A program made the position numbers and the translations under genes. 64,000 bases of DNA from assembly GCA_900208305.1 (NCBI GenBank), contig OAPG01000011.1, positions 496,001 to 560,000 of the forward strand, given 5' to 3'. Positions 28,548 to 41,697 of this stretch are shown piece by piece. The notes under the pieces were generated by a model. It was not told the DNA's origin, did no database searches, and saw only the letters and a list, made by a program, of their open reading frames with translations. The stretch comes from Melanopsichium pennsylvanicum (taxonomy: Eukaryota > Basidiomycota > Ustilaginomycetes > Ustilaginales). Each line of letters opens with the position of its first letter. Position 1 is the first letter of the stretch.

Positions 28548-30326
28548 TTACTTGAGGATGTTAAGACCAAGGTCGAGACCTGAAAGGTCAATACCCTTGT
28601 TCTCGTTTGTTGATTCAACGTTGTGACCACCATTGTAGTAGTAGACCGACTTGCTAACACAGCATCCCTGCTTGGAAGTGCAAACAGAGTCAGCCGAGAC
28701 AGTCTTGTCCTTCTTTTCACTACCGAGCAATCCATCGAGGATGCTAATCTGAATGTTGATGTTGCTCAAGTCAACAAGCTTGTTCGAACTCTTAGAAACC
28801 ACATTGTGACCCTCGTCGACGTAAACCTCCTCAGAACCGCAGGTGGCCTTGGCAGAAGGCGAGGGCTTGTCGGAGGAGGCAGAAGTAGTAGGCAGGGTGG
28901 TGGTGGTAGGAAGGAGACTAGGTTTGTCGGTCGAGGTAGTGGGGTTGGCCTTGTGAGTGTGAGGAGGCTGGGTCTTGTCGGTCGAGGTAGTAGGGTTGGC
29001 CTTGTGAGTGTGAGGAGGCTGGGGCTTGTCGGTCGAAGTAGTGGGGTTGGCCTTGTGAGTGTGAGGAGGCTGGGGCTTGTAAGTCGAGGTAGGGGTAGCA
29101 TCGCAGTCACCGCTGTTGCCACTGTTGCCACCGTTACCGCCATTGCCGCCGTTGTTGCCACGAGGAGGCTGCGTGCTGGTCTGCTTGGGAGCCTGAGGCT
29201 TGGGCTTCTTGACACAAGTGCAGTCCTCATCGTCGTTGGTGCGGCGGTAGAGGCTCTCCGAAATGTCACGAGCGCGGATCTTGGAGCCATAGCCCTTGAG
29301 ACTCCTCTTGCTGAGCACGTTGACGAGCGCAGTGAGATCAGAAAGGTCGATCAACTTGCTCTCGCTGGTAGACTCGACATTGTGACCACCATTGTAGTAC
29401 TCAACCTCGGGAGCATGGCGCTTGCTGAGGACGTTGACGAGAGCGGTAAGGTCCGAAACGTCGATCAGCTTGTTCTCGCTGGACGAGGCGACGTTGTGGC
29501 CACCGTTGTAGTAAGAGAACTCGGGAGCGTTGCGCTTCTTGAGAATGTCAACATTGGCAAGGAGATCCGAGAGGTCGATCAACTTGTTCTCAGTGGTGGA
29601 TTCGACATTGTGACCACCGTTGTAGTAAGAGTACTCGGCGTTAGTGCGCTTCTTGAGGACGTCGACGTTGGCAAGAAGGTTCGAGAGATCAAGCAGCTTG
29701 TTATCGTTGTCCGACTCAACATTGTGACCGCCGTTGTAGGAGGAGAAGGAAGGAGCCTTGCGCTTGAGAATGTCGACGTTGGCGAGAAGGTCAGAGACAT
29801 CGATGAGCTTGTTCTCGTTGGTTGACTCGACATTGTGGCCGCCGTTGTAATACTCGAACTCGGGGCCGTTGCGCTTAAGGATGTCGAGGTCAAGGTTGAG
29901 ACCGGAAAGGTCGATAAGCTTGTTCTCGTTGTCGACCACGACGTTGTGACCGCCGTTGTAGCTTTGGATGTACTCAAGGCAGTAGCGGGGAGCCTTGCTC
30001 CAGGTCTTCTGCTTGCGACCATCGTTGCTGAGCAGGCTGATGTCGATGGTAGCGTCGCTGAGGTCGATCAGCTTGTTCTCGTTGACAGAGTAAACGTTGT
30101 GGCCGCCGTTGTACGAGGAGATGTACTTCTTGCAAACGCTGTAGTCGGTACGCTTGAGAAGATCAACGTTGAGGCCAAGCTTGGAGAGGTCAATCAGCTT
30201 GTTCTCGCTGGTCGACTGGACGTTGTGGCCGCCGTTATGCGACTTGAACTCGTAGTGAGGGGCAGCGTTGACCATGCCGAGGGCGGCGGTCAAGACACTG
30301 ATGGAGAGAGCGATCTTAGAAGGCAT
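28548..30326 (-). CDS. rep1: Repellent protein precursor (Rep1), secreted Kex2-processed repeat protein
   Basis: A 592-aa intronless protein with a cleavable signal peptide ([21 protein letters not shown], then APHYEF). The body has ten units built on (Y)[18 protein letters not shown] followed by a hydrophobic stretch such as [10 protein letters not shown]. Eight are in the N-terminal half and most end in KR or KKR, the Kex2 cleavage signal; two are at the C-terminus, where a Cys cluster ([11 protein letters not shown]) lies between them. In Ustilago maydis the Kex2-released repellents form amyloid-like surface fibrils that coat aerial hyphae, make them hydrophobic and aid attachment, replacing hydrophobin function. 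Unusual here is a Pro/Thr/His insert with three 17-residue repeats ([16 protein letters not shown]) plus a Gly/Asn segment between unit eight and nine. A TATA box lies about 230 bp upstream. Confidence 0.95.
   Translation of the reverse strand: MPSKIALSISVLTAALGMVNAAPHYEFKSHNGGHNVQSTSENKLIDLSKLGLNVDLLKRTDYSVCKKYISSYNGGHNVYSVNENKLIDLSDATIDISLLSNDGRKQKTWSKAPRYCLEYIQSYNGGHNVVVDNENKLIDLSGLNLDLDILKRNGPEFEYYNGGHNVESTNENKLIDVSDLLANVDILKRKAPSFSSYNGGHNVESDNDNKLLDLSNLLANVDVLKKRTNAEYSYYNGGHNVESTTENKLIDLSDLLANVDILKKRNAPEFSYYNGGHNVASSSENKLIDVSDLTALVNVLSKRHAPEVEYYNGGHNVESTSESKLIDLSDLTALVNVLSKRSLKGYGSKIRARDISESLYRRTNDDEDCTCVKKPKPQAPKQTSTQPPRGNNGGNGGNGGNSGNSGDCDATPTSTYKPQPPHTHKANPTTSTDKPQPPHTHKANPTTSTDKTQPPHTHKANPTTSTDKPSLLPTTTTLPTTSASSDKPSPSAKATCGSEEVYVDEGHNVVSKSSNKLVDLSNINIQISILDGLLGSEKKDKTVSADSVCTSKQGCCVSKSVYYYNGGHNVESTNENKGIDLSGLDLGLNILK
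28925..29080 (-). repeat. Three 51-bp tandem repeats coding a Pro/His/Thr module in rep1
   Basis: Nearly identical at the DNA level, each unit encodes 17 residues centred on [11 protein letters not shown]. Near-identity suggests recent duplication. It sits between the N-terminal and C-terminal groups of repellent units. Confidence 0.9.
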
Positions 30327-33300
30327 CTTGTCGTCGAAATTGGGTTTCTTTTAAACTGATGAAAAGAAAGGAGAGAGCAACTTCCGTGGGGGGCGGTGAA
30401 GACCGAAAAGAGTTGGACACAAAGCAAGGGGGCTGAAAGGGAGGGGGAAAGACTTGACTTCTGGCTAGGAAGCTTGGCTGGAGAGTGGAGTGATGAGAAG
30501 CTGTGGAATGTTGATGAGAAAAGAATGAGGAGGGGAGGAGACGAGGAGGGGGGTCTTTATATATCCAGAGGGCGGTAATTGGAAGCAAAGTGTATGATGC
30601 TCAGCTGTCAACCTATCATGGAAGCAAAGCGCGAATCAGATGGCAAGGCAGTCGAACAGTGTGCAAGACTCTTCGCAATCAGCTTACAGAGTCAGTCGGT
30701 GGAAGGTGGCACATACGAGCCAAAGTGGCCCAAAGATTGGCAGAACAAGGCTGAGATCAGGATCACGGAAGGAAAGCGAGAGATTGAGCTGTGCTGTGAC
30801 ACCTGCCATCTGTTGCAGCACTAATCTAACGCCAAGCAGTCATGGAATATGGCGAGCCTATCAGAGCCATGGTGTGGTCCAAGTTGTCATACTGAAAAAG
30901 TTCCGAAGAAGACGTCGGAGATACAAAGCCAATGTGCTATCGGAGAAAGGCCATGGTTTGGACAATGCAGGCGGAGGAAGGAGGTAACAGGCGTCGGGGA
31001 CGGTGCGAGCAGGCTCTCACCTTGTGGCCCGTTGTTTCACTCGAAGTTTTCTTGGTACTGTATTACGGAAAGTGGCAAGAATAGAAAAGAAGAGGAGGTT
31101 GGTAGAGATTTGGATTGCAAAGATCGACAAGGGCAAGCCAGGGGTCGTGGGACGAGAATTGGTTAGGCCAAGCTGGAAGCAGGGATGGAAAGGCAAAGCG
31201 CGTCATGCTAAAGCGTGGCGAGGCGAGGAGGGGGACGCAGAGGAATGAGAGCAACGGCATCGACTGAAAGCTGTCAGTGTCGATTTGCGCCACGTCAAGA
31301 GGCGCTGAAGATACATGGGTATCACCACAATCAGAATTCAAAAGAGAAGTAGCAGGTCAGATGCCAGAAACAGAATAGTGTGATGAGGAAACTCGACTGT
31401 CGTTCTGATCGACTCTCTCGACTTTGGGCCTTGTTTGACGTGTGTGCATCGCATGCAAGCTGACCCAGGCGGAAGGGAGGTGGTAGGCGTCGAGAAGAGT
31501 TAATTATTGTGAAGACGCAAGGTGAGCAGGAAGCAAGGATGTCACTTTGTGGCTGAGGCACCGACACATTGAGGCACATAAGACTTAAGTTCGGCTAACC
31601 ATGCAAAAGGAGCTGGTGGATCTACGCTCCTCGGACAGGAGTCTCCGGCGCATGCCCGGGCACGGGTTGAAGAGACAGGGTCCAAGTTCGGTTAGCCTAG
31701 TAAGGGCAGGGAGGGGCGGTGTTGAGGTCAGGAGTCGCTGGTCGATTTGCAAGTGCACAGCGAGAACTGCGAGCATTCCTTGCTGCTTGGCATGCTCACA
31801 ACTAGTGTGCAGCTAACTTAGGCTGCCATCAGACTGCAGACCAATCATCGTATTGGTCTGACTTCGCTACTCTGCCTCCTTGCGCTGAGAGATGCTTATT
31901 TCCCATAATTGATCTTCCCATAATTGATCTTGCCATCTCAATTTCTTAACTGTTCACCATCGAAGCTGTGCAAGATCGGCTAGACAGAGGCACGGTGAAA
32001 TCACATGAAGCGACACCGGAAAATAGCAGCTGCACTCGACAGGTCCGGCGATTTGTGCCAGATCTTTCTTGCCTTTGCCATGTTGCCTCCTCCTCGGAAG
32101 ACGGACGGTGAACGCCTACCGTTGCTCGGCATTGTGGACTATTCAGGTTGAGCCTAGTAGACTTGCACACTTTGGTTGCGACGTTAGCGATCCAGCCGCA
32201 CGGGGCAACACGGCTAGGATGTTACACTCGAAAGAGCATGTAAGAAGAAAAAAAAACAAGTTCGAACCGCTTAGACCTGCTTGCCCTGACGCCGTTGTAG
32301 GTGGGTATGAAGCGAGGCGCGAAAACGCAACCACGAAGATCCACGCTTGGAAGATGAGAACAACGCACAAGTCATGATTACCAGAAGAGATTGCGAGATC
32401 AAAGAGGGGCGGGAGAGGGTTAGATACCTCGCAAAGGGACAAAGCACAGATTGGCAGACCGACTTGTTGATCCGATCTGCCAAAGGCTGAGCGGTACATG
32501 GGTTCCAAACGCCATGTATCTGAAACCGGCAGATTATCATGTTTGCAGGTACAATGACACCACGCAGCCTGTGGATTTGTGTGTCTGTCTGCGGGAGTGC
32601 CTGTCTCATTCTGAAGAAGATCGAGCAGATGGCTTGGTTCGTAGACCACGTCGATCATGTGGGTGTCTGACAATTGCCAAGACGGAAAGCTGTGGCGATT
32701 GCAGGTCCGATGGTAGACAAATAAGCGAGATACACTCCCTTGAAGGGTAGAAAAAAAATAGCATCAGAAGGAGCAGCGATATGCCGGGTGCAGGCAGAAC
32801 GAGGCAAGGGAGGCAAAGAAGGTAAGGGCCAATGGTGATAGTTGCAGGAGAGAGGAGGAAGCTCGACGGTACAGGGACACAAGAGAAGGCAGAAAGAGAA
32901 AAAGAAAGCGGGTGCAAGGCACCAACAGGGCCAGGAGGCTGACGTCGAGGGCGGCGTCCAAATGTTTCAGCGGCAAGGAGGTGTTGGAAGCAAAGTGAAA
33001 CAGGAATGATAGCTCTAACGACAGAAAGGTAAACTAAGTTTGACAGTCTGTGGTAGATGCGATGGACATTATTAGCGGCCAGGGGTTCTGGTCAATACAT
33101 AGACTGTGAGAGAAATAGGATCGGAAATACCAAAGAAAGAGCAAGGGCAAGAAAGATATGCGAGGTTTCAAGCAGCCTAGTATGGATAGAAGCATGTCTA
33201 GGCAAGGAGTTCCTTCCATTCTGCCAAACCTGAGACATAACTTTTCCTTAAACATTTCCCTCAAATCAGTTTACCCAAAGAAAAAGAAAGAAAGAAAAAA

Positions 33301-34048
33301 TAATCCAGAAAACGGCAAATACAAAGGAGCTGAATTCACCGCAGCTGTCTGTTTTGACTTAGGGTTTCCATTTTAGGGTTCTTTGGGCCATCATGCTCGC
33401 ATCTCTCACTTGATTTGGCACAGAACCCAAAATCAGTACTGCAAAAAAATACACTTTGATAGGGCAAAATCCAATTTGGTGATGGACAGATTCAATCAAT
33501 CAGAACTAGCAGAAAACAAGCAACAATTATTATACTTGGAAAATATCCAATGCAAGGGGAGAGCTAATTTCAATTCTTTCTGCTTAGATACAAGCTTGTT
33601 CTTCATTTGTAAAGTAGAATTACAAAAAAATACAACTGCCCAGGTTTTGCACAACTCCTTCACACATCCCAAACTTGGCCTGCAAATTGGGCACATACAC
33701 ACACACACACACACATACACACATTGTTGTCGTTGTTGTCGTTGTTGTTGTTGGTTTGGGTATGGACACTTGAATTTTTTGAATTCAACACCTTTGTTTT
33801 ACTCTCAACTATTACCTGGTATAAAAATTGCTTTATTGTAACTTGGTCAACCCATCCAACTCCTGAGCAAGTCTGGATCCCTAAAATCACAAATGAAACA
33901 CACTTTTCACCTTTTCCCCACAAAATAAGCCAGCATGTAATCCACAAACATGAAAATTGCACCAAACTTTTAGCATAGTTACTGTGTTACAGTTGAGATT
34001 TGCTTTTCTTGCAATCAATCTTTACCACTGTACTATAAAATATACCAT
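30327..34048. other. 3.7-kb region without recognisable genes upstream of rep1
   Basis: Begins with the rep1 promoter and ends at the RPT4 3' end. Sequence is purine-rich near rep1, of mixed composition to about 33.3 kb, then AT-rich. A CA repeat lies at about 33694-33722. Short frames are present but none has a recognisable domain, start context or intron structure. Confidence 0.5.
30557..30564 (-). promoter_or_regulatory. Putative TATA box of rep1
   Basis: TATATAAA on the minus strand about 230 bp upstream of the rep1 start codon, in an otherwise purine-rich promoter. Rep1 is highly expressed in filaments of U. maydis, and a strong TATA element fits that; position is compatible with a leader of about 200 nt. 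Motif only, no experimental support. Confidence 0.5.
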
Positions 34049-35281
34049 TCAAATAGCACTATAATCAATCTTACTCTCATGCCTCTTTGCTTCCTGCAAC
34101 TTCCTAACCGCTTTCATAAAGTCCTCCTGAACACAATAATCCCTATCGTCCCTAATAGCAAACATACCCGCCTCTGTCGCAACATTTCTCAAATCAGCAC
34201 CATTGAAACCATCACTGAGCTTAACAATCGCCTCGTAATCCAACTCTTCCTTCTTGGCCACTGGCTTTGTATGAATCTTTAGGATCTCCAATCTCGATTG
34301 TTCGTTGGGTAGAGGGATTTCAATCTTTCGATCGATCCTACCTGGTCTCATGAGGGCGGGATCGAGCGTATCGGGTCTATTTGTTGCCATGATGATCTTT
34401 GTCTTGCCGAGGTAATCGAATCCGTCCATCTGGTTGAGCAGTTCCATAAGAGTTCGTTGGATTTCACGATCGGCCGAAGTACCCTCGGAAAAACGACGTC
34501 CTCCGATGGCATCGATCTCATCCATAAAGATGATGCACGGTTCATGCTCCTTTGCATATCCAAACATTTCGCGAATCAGCCTAGCCGATTCACCAATGTA
34601 CTTGTCCACAATAGCGGACGAGACCACTTTGAGAAAATTGGTTTCCAACGTGCTAGCTACGGCTCTTGCGAGAAGCGTCTTGCCCGTACCTGGAGGACCG
34701 TAGAGGAGTACACCTTTAGGAGGTTTGATGCCCACTCTCATGAACAACTCTGGATTGAGTAAAGGCAATTCGATCACTTCCCTCAACTCTCGAATCTGAT
34801 CGCTCAAACCACCGATGCCCGCAAAGCTGGCGGCACCAGGATCCTCCATGCTCATATTGTAAACCAACGGATCCACTTCCCTTGGCAAGATCCTCATGAT
34901 GGTCAACGTGGTCATGTCGAGACTAACCCTTACGCCTTGCTTCAACTTGTGCTTGGGTACACTCGCCCTAATGCCTACGACATACCTTGGACCCGAACTG
35001 GCCTTGACAATGTACCTCTCTTCGTCGAGCTGTTTCAAAACCTCACCAATGATCTGACCCACGGATTGAAGCGCTTTAATGTCATCTTCGGTCTTATCAT
35101 ACGCCTTTTCGAGGTCTTTGAGACCGAAACGAAGCTTTTTGAGGTTTTCAGACAGATCGTTGTGCTGTTTGAGCGCCTTTCGATAGGCTTTGAGAGCCTT
35201 GTCCTTAGCGGGATCGCTGGAAAGGACAGCCTCGGAAGGGGGCTGTTGTGCGGAAGAAGTTGAGGGAATTGAGTCGGCCAT
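34049..35281 (-). CDS. RPT4: 26S proteasome regulatory ATPase subunit Rpt4 (PSMC6)
   Basis: 410 aa from [13 protein letters not shown] (ATG ending at 35281); the frame is open a further 70 codons to an upstream ATG, but that part is unrelated to the family. The order is a coiled coil ([14 protein letters not shown]), an OB domain ([16 protein letters not shown]), then an AAA+ module: [13 protein letters not shown] (Walker A), [15 protein letters not shown] (Walker B), [17 protein letters not shown] (sensor/arginine-finger region). The C-terminus SKIDYSAI is close to PSMC6. [18 protein letters not shown] is an Rpt4-specific segment and separates it from the other five Rpts. It unfolds and translocates ubiquitylated substrates into the 20S core. 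It is divergent from clathrin heavy chain. Confidence 0.96.
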   Translation of the reverse strand: MADSIPSTSSAQQPPSEAVLSSDPAKDKALKAYRKALKQHNDLSENLKKLRFGLKDLEKAYDKTEDDIKALQSVGQIIGEVLKQLDEERYIVKASSGPRYVVGIRASVPKHKLKQGVRVSLDMTTLTIMRILPREVDPLVYNMSMEDPGAASFAGIGGLSDQIRELREVIELPLLNPELFMRVGIKPPKGVLLYGPPGTGKTLLARAVASTLETNFLKVVSSAIVDKYIGESARLIREMFGYAKEHEPCIIFMDEIDAIGGRRFSEGTSADREIQRTLMELLNQMDGFDYLGKTKIIMATNRPDTLDPALMRPGRIDRKIEIPLPNEQSRLEILKIHTKPVAKKEELDYEAIVKLSDGFNGADLRNVATEAGMFAIRDDRDYCVQEDFMKAVRKLQEAKRHESKIDYSAI

Positions 35282-35995
35282 GATGATAGAAAATGCAAAA
35301 GATTGGGCTGCAGATATCAGCAGTGGCTGCGGTGAAGAGACACACACCAGAGAGAGAAAGAGAGAGAGAGAGAGAGGGGAAAAACGAGATTGAAATCGGC
35401 GCAAAGTAAGGGATATGGTTGTGTGTGTGGCATCCAAATGAAAGGGTTGGTTGATAGATGTGATGGTGTCAAAGAATGTTGGGAATGGCAATGGAAAGGC
35501 TATGATTCAAAAAGTGGAGCAAAAAGAATTGGGAGAGCACTGTCAAAGTGACGCGCGTCGTTGATCCAACCACAGAGAAGACTGATTATTTTCTGGGCCG
35601 AGAGAACAAGTTAGATTTACACCATTTCATTAACTCATAGAGGCATTCTTCTCAGATCTATTAAAGTGAGACCACGTCTCGATCAGAATATGATTTTCCT
35701 TTGAATCTGTAAATTGAATTCGTTTACTGTAACTTCGATCGGACAAGAACACCCTACGGTATCTGAAATTCAGTTTTGGGTGATTTGAATTCAAAAAGCG
35801 TGTCTTTAAACAGGACCAACTTGTTAATTTTGTAATATTGGATGTGTATCTCTCTTACTAACACGTATCCGAATTGTGCCAAGTTTGAGTTGAGCAGAGC
35901 AAGCAGAGCAAGCAGAGAAGTTGGGGTGCTCTGTGCGCAATTCAAATTGGTGAACAGCACAGCACAGCGACTGCCCTGCTTGGATATAGTCACAT

Positions 35996-36037
<42 letters not shown>

Positions 36038-36482
36038 TCGTGGCCTGAGAGTATGAGTGTGGTTTCAAGTATGAGAGAGCACAACCAACATATGCTTTCC
36101 TTAACCATAAACAGCTTTCTTTCTCTTTCCAAATTCATCACCATCATTGTTGTGTATATTCTTTCTTGCTTTTTTCAGCTTCATCATCATCTTCTTCTAA
36201 TTCTTCTTCTTCTTCTTCGTCTTCTTCTCCTTCACTCTTGACCTTCTACCAGTCATTCTCCTCTGCGATTTCTATCAATACCAACGCATTCAACTTACAT
36301 CTTTTCGCCTCACCAACGCATCACATCATCTTGGTGCATTTGCTCCAATCCTTCGCCTCTTATAAGAGCTCATCCTTTCATTCAGTTGATATTGATTGGA
36401 TCGCTTTGTCAACTCTTCTACTATTTTGCATCTCTTAGAGTAGCAGCGCTCGCCTAGCTACATCTCCACATTTCGCATCGCA
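35282..36482. other. Divergent promoter region between RPT4 and CHC1
   Basis: 1.2 kb holding both promoters. GA-rich run at about 35353-35377, a TG repeat at 36006-36030, TTC-rich pyrimidine sequence at 36180-36240. No gene supported. Confidence 0.5.
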
Positions 36483-36767
36483 ATGGCCGACAAACCCATC
36501 AACTTTTCCGAGCATGTTCAGCTCACAAACGTCGGTATTGCTACCGAAAGCATCTCATTCGCAAACGTCACCCTCGAATCCGAGAACTTTGTTTGCGTTC
36601 GTGAAGCTGTCAACGGTTCAAACTCGGTCGTCATCGTCAACTTGAATGATATTAGCGATGTGTAAGTTGACACTCCAACATTCCATCCCCATCTATCCGC
36701 CCATCTCTGCTCACCATTCCAACATACTCACTCCCTTTTGTCTCTGTCTCTCTCCCTTTTGTCTCTG

Positions 36768-36799
<32 letters not shown>

Positions 36800-39700
36800 C
36801 CCTACATTATCGCAACAGCATGAGAAGACCCATCACTGCCGACTCGGCCATCATGAATCCCATCCAGAAAATCATTGCTCTCAAGTCAGCGCGGCAACTT
36901 CAGATCTTCAACATTGAAGCAAAATCAAAAGTAAAGTCACACCTCATGAACGAAGACGTCACCTTCTGGAAATGGATCAGCAACACCACCCTCGGTATCG
37001 TCACCGAAGCCGCAGTATACCACTGGTCCATGGAAGGCGATGCAGCTCCCGCAAAGGTCTTTGATCGTCACGTCAGCTTGCAAGGCACTCAGATCATCAA
37101 CTATCGCGCAAGCGCAGACCAAAAGTGGCTCGTTCTCGTTGGTATCTCTGGCAACACCTCGGGTGCTCCCAACGCGTTCAGGGTCAAAGGTTCCATGCAG
37201 CTCTACTCACGCGATCGTGGTGTATCCCAGCCCATCGAGGGTCACGCCGCCGCTTTTGCAGAGCTCAAGTCGGACGCCGCTCCCAACGCCTTTAAGCTCT
37301 TCACCTTTGCCAACCGCACTGCCACCGGTGCCAAGCTGCATGTCGTCGAGATCGATCACCAGAACGGCCAGCCCGCGTTCACAAAGAAGGCCGTGGACGT
37401 CTTCTTCCCACCAGAAGCCACCAACGATTTCCCCGTTGCAATGCAGGTCAGCAAACGATATGGCATCGTCTACCTCGTCACCAAATACGGCTTCATCCAC
37501 CTCTACGACCTCGAAAGCGGCGCTTGCATTTACATGAACCGCATCTCGGGCGACACCATCTTTGTCACCGCCGAGCACGAATCCACCAGCGGTATCATTG
37601 GTATCAACCGAAAGGGTCAGGTGCTCTCCGTTTCCGTCGATGAGAACACCGTCATCCCTTACATTCTTCGCACCCTCAACAATTCCGATCTCGCCTTCAA
37701 GCTTGCCAGCCGTGGCGATCTGCCAGGTGCCGATGACTTGTACCTGCAACAATTCCACTCGCTCTTCTCCACAGGACAGTACGGTGACGCCGCCAAGATC
37801 GCCGCCAACTCTCCACGCGGTATCTTGCGAACCTCGCAGACCATCGAGCAGTTCAAGCAGGTCCCAAACCAGCCTGGCACCCTCTCTCCCATCCTTCAGT
37901 ACTTTGGCATCTTGCTCGAAAAAGGTTCGCTCAACAAGTTTGAATCGCTCGAACTTGCCCGTCCTGTGCTCAACCAGGGTCGAAAGCACCTGCTCGAAAA
38001 GTGGCTCAAGGAGAGCAAGATCGAATGCTCCGAGGAGCTCGGCGACATTGTTCGCCAGCACGACATGAATCTGGCCCTCAGCGTCTATCTTCGCGCCAAC
38101 GTGCCCAACAAGGTCGTCGCATGCTTTGCCGAGACAGGTCAGTTTGACAAGATCGTGCTCTACGCCAAGAAGGTCGGCTACACCCCAGACTACGCCGCAC
38201 TGCTCCAGCACATTGTTCGCACCAATCCTGAGAAGGGCGCCGAGTTCGCCAGCAGCCTTGTTGGCGACGATTCGGGTCCGCTGGTGGATGTCGAGCGTGT
38301 CACCGACATTTTCATGAGCCAAAACATGATCCAGCAAGCCACCAGCTTCTTGCTCGATGCGCTCAAGGATAACAAGCCCGAGCAAGCTCACCTTCAGACT
38401 CGCCTTCTCGAGATGAACCTCGTCAACGCCCCTCAAGTTGCTGATGCCATCCTTGGCAACGAGATGTTCACCCACTACGACCGTCCTCGTATCGCCAACC
38501 TTTGCGAAAAGGCCGGCCTGCTCCAGCGTGCGCTCGAGCACTACGAGGACAATGCCGACATCAAGCGCGTTGTGGTTCACACCAACCTGCTCCAGGCCGA
38601 GTGGTTGATCAACTACTTTGGCAAGTTGACCGTGGAACAGTCGCTCGAATGCTTGAGGGAGATGTTGAAAGTCAACATTCGCCAGAACCTACAGGTAGTT
38701 GTTCAGATCGCGACCAAGTACTCGGATCTGCTTGGGCCCGTCAAGATCATCGAGATGTTCGAGGGCTTCAAATCCTTTGAAGGTCTTTACTACTACCTCG
38801 GATCCGTTGTCAACCTTTCCACCGATGCCGAGGTCCACTTCAAGTACATTCAGGCTGCGACTCGCACCGGTCAGATCAGGGAAGTGGAGCGTATCTGCAG
38901 AGAGTCCAACTACTACAACCCAGAGAAGGTCAAGAACTTTCTCAAGGAGGCCAAGCTGTCGGACCAGCTTCCGCTCATCATTGTCTGCGACCGATTCGAC
39001 TTTGTCCACGACCTCGTCCTCTACCTCTATCAGAACATGCTCATCAACTTTATCGAAGTCTACGTTCAGCGCGTCAACTCTTCCCGTACACCTCAAGTCA
39101 TCGGTGGATTGCTCGACGTCGACTGTGACGAAGGCGTCATCAAGAACCTCCTACAGAGCGTCACTGGTCCCATCCCCGTCGATGAGCTTGTGGAGGAGGT
39201 TGAAAAGCGTAATCGACTCAAGCTCATCTTGCCTTGGTTGCAGTCCAAGATCGAGGCTGGGTCTCAGGACCAGCCCCTCTACAACGCCATGGCTAAGATC
39301 GCCATCGATTCCAACAACAATCCGGAGGCTTTCCTCAAGGAGAACAACCTGTATGATCCGCGTGTTGTCGGAAAGTACTGCGAGAAGCGCGACCCTTATC
39401 TGGCCTACATTGCCTACGCCAAGGGCTTCTGCGATGACGAGTTGATCTCGATCACCAACGACAACTCGATGTTCAAGCACCAGGCTAGGTACCTCGTAAA
39501 GCGTCGTCAGCTCGATCTCTGGGCACAGGTGCTCACGAGTGACAACGTGCACCGCAGGCAGTTGGTCGAGCAGGTCACCTCGACTGCGGTTCCCGAGAGC
39601 ACCAACCCCGATGATGTCAGTGCTACCGTCAAGGCTTTCATGGCTGCAGACTTGCCCCATGAGCTCATCGAGCTGTTAGAGAAGATCATTCTCGAGCCGT

Positions 39701-41697
39701 CTGCGTTCAGCGACAACAGGAGTCTTCAGAACCTACTGCTCTTGACTGCGGTCAGAACCGACAAGGGCAAGGTGATGAACTACATCGACCGTCTCGATGG
39801 GTACGATGTCGAGGAGATCGCCAAGATCGCCATCGACCACGGGCTCTACGAGGAGGCCTTCAGGATCTTCTCCAAGGCTGAACAGCACGAGGATGCGATG
39901 AATGTGCTCGTCGAGCACATTGTCAGCATCGACCGTGGACAGCAGTACGCCAACAAGCTCAACAAGCCCGCCATCTGGTCTCGTCTGGGTAAAGCGCAGC
40001 TCGACGGACTTCGTGTCAAGGATGCGATCGACTCGTACGTCAAAGCCGAGGACCCGTCCAACTACGAAGAGGTCATCGAAATTGCTGAGCATGCTGGTAG
40101 GGAAGAGGAGCTGATCCGATACCTGCAGATGGCAAGGAAGAAGGCGAGGGAGCCCAAGATCGACACCGAGTATGCCTATTGCCTGGCCAAGGCCAACAGG
40201 CTGGGCGATATGGAGGAGTTCCTCGGCATGACCAACGTGGCTGACATCCTGAGCGTCGGCGAAAAGTGTTTCAACGACGAGCTTTACGAGGCAGCCAAGT
40301 TGCTCTTCACGAGCGTCTCCAACTATGCGCGTCTGGCCACGACTTTGGTATACTTGGGTGACTATCAGGGTGCGGTCGACGCTGCTAGGAAGGCGGGCAA
40401 CACGAGTGTGTGGAAGCAAGTGCATGCCGCTTGTCTTTCAAAGCGCGAGTTCAAGCTCTCGCAGATCGCAGGTCTTGCCATCATTCCGCATGCGGAAGAG
40501 TTGCCTGGCTTGATCCGAGCCTACGAGGCAGAAGGATTTTTCGATGAACTGCTCAACCTGCTTGAGCAAGCTCTTGGACTCGAACGCGCGCACATGGGAG
40601 TTTTCACCCAGACTGGTGTTGCGCTCGCCAAGTACCGTCCGGAACGACTCATGGAACACCTCAAACTGTACTGGTCGCGCAGCAATCTACCGCAGCTCAT
40701 CAAGGTGGCCGAACAGTGCCATCTGTGGTCCGAACTCGTTTACCTGTACACTAAGTACGACGAGATGGACAATGCGGCTCTGGCGACCATGGAGCACGCT
40801 GCGGATGCATGGGAGCACGATCAGTTCAAGGCCATCTTGCCCAAGGTTGCCAATGCCGAGATCTATTACCGTGCGTTGACTTTCTACTTGGAGCAGCATC
40901 CGTTGTTGTTGAACGACCTGTTGACGGTGTTGGCCAAGAGAATCGATCACGGTAGGGTGGTCAGGATGTTCAAGAAGAGGGAGAATGACAATGTGCCTCT
41001 TATCCGAAGTTATCTGATGAGTGTTCAACATCACAATCTCGAGGCTGTCAACGATGCGTACAACGATCTTCTGATCGAGGAAGAGGATTTCGAGACGCTG
41101 AGGAGTAGTATCGATGGGTATGACAGCTTTGATACGATTTCGCTTGCGGGTCGACTCGAGAAGCACGATTTGCTCGAGTTTAGGAGATTGGCTGCTCATC
41201 TGTACAAGAAGAACGAGCGTTGGGATGAATCGATTGCGCTGTCCAAGCAGGACAAGTTGTTCCGCGATGCGATCGAGACCGCGGCGGTTTCGGGTGAGGA
41301 GGGTGTGGCGGAGGAATTGTTGGAGTACTTTGTCGAGATTGGTAACAAGGAGTGTTATGCAGCTACGCTGTTTGCTTGTTATGATCTGGTACGTCCGGAT
41401 GTGGTGATGGAGCTTAGTTGGAGACATGGTTTGGGTGATTTCACCATGCCTTATCAACTTCAATCGATGCGTGATCAGAGTACAAAGATGAGGCAGTTGG
41501 AAAAGGAGGTCAAGGAGAGGGCAAAGAAGGATAGTGATAAGGAGAAGGAGGAGGAGGATGCTCCGATTATTGGACCAGGTGGGTTGGGTGGACCCAAGTT
41601 GATCACGGCAGGTGTCACTGGTGGTGTTGGTGGTATGGGTTATCCTAACAACTTGAATGGCGGAGGATTGTATATGCAACCCACCGGCATGTTTTAG
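36483..41697 (+). CDS. CHC1: Clathrin heavy chain, two exons
   Basis: Exon 1 is 36483-36661, exon 2 is 36819-41697; the 157-nt intron (GTAAGT..AACAG) joins GT|C to read [18 protein letters not shown], a clathrin hallmark. The product has 1,685 aa, usual for the family. The first ~330 residues form the N-terminal beta-propeller ([21 protein letters not shown] start), followed by the alpha-solenoid linker and CHCR legs (for example HYKDADIKRV-like, [20 protein letters not shown]) and a Gly/Asn-rich tail ([26 protein letters not shown]). Clathrin triskelia coat vesicles from plasma membrane, Golgi and endosomes. Strong codon bias makes the opposite strand open over long stretches, and those frames are shadows. 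Confidence 0.98.
36731..36799. repeat. Pyrimidine tandem repeats inside the CHC1 intron
   Basis: A 21-bp unit (ctcccttttgtctctgtctct) occurs twice in a row at 36731-36772 and is followed by a CT dinucleotide run to about 36799, ending at the polypyrimidine tract before the acceptor. Confidence 0.85.

Noticed and set aside
28623..29825. 400-aa plus-strand ORF opposite rep1
   Set aside because: Antisense of the repeated Rep1 units; its periodic sequence mirrors the repeat, and it has no known domain.
33383..33841. 152-aa plus-strand frame with CA-repeat encoded HTHTHT
   Set aside because: Contains the microsatellite and AT-rich sequence with no domain.
37207..38580. 457-aa reverse-strand ORF opposite CHC1
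   Set aside because: It lies antisense within the clathrin coding exon and results from its strong codon bias. No domain.
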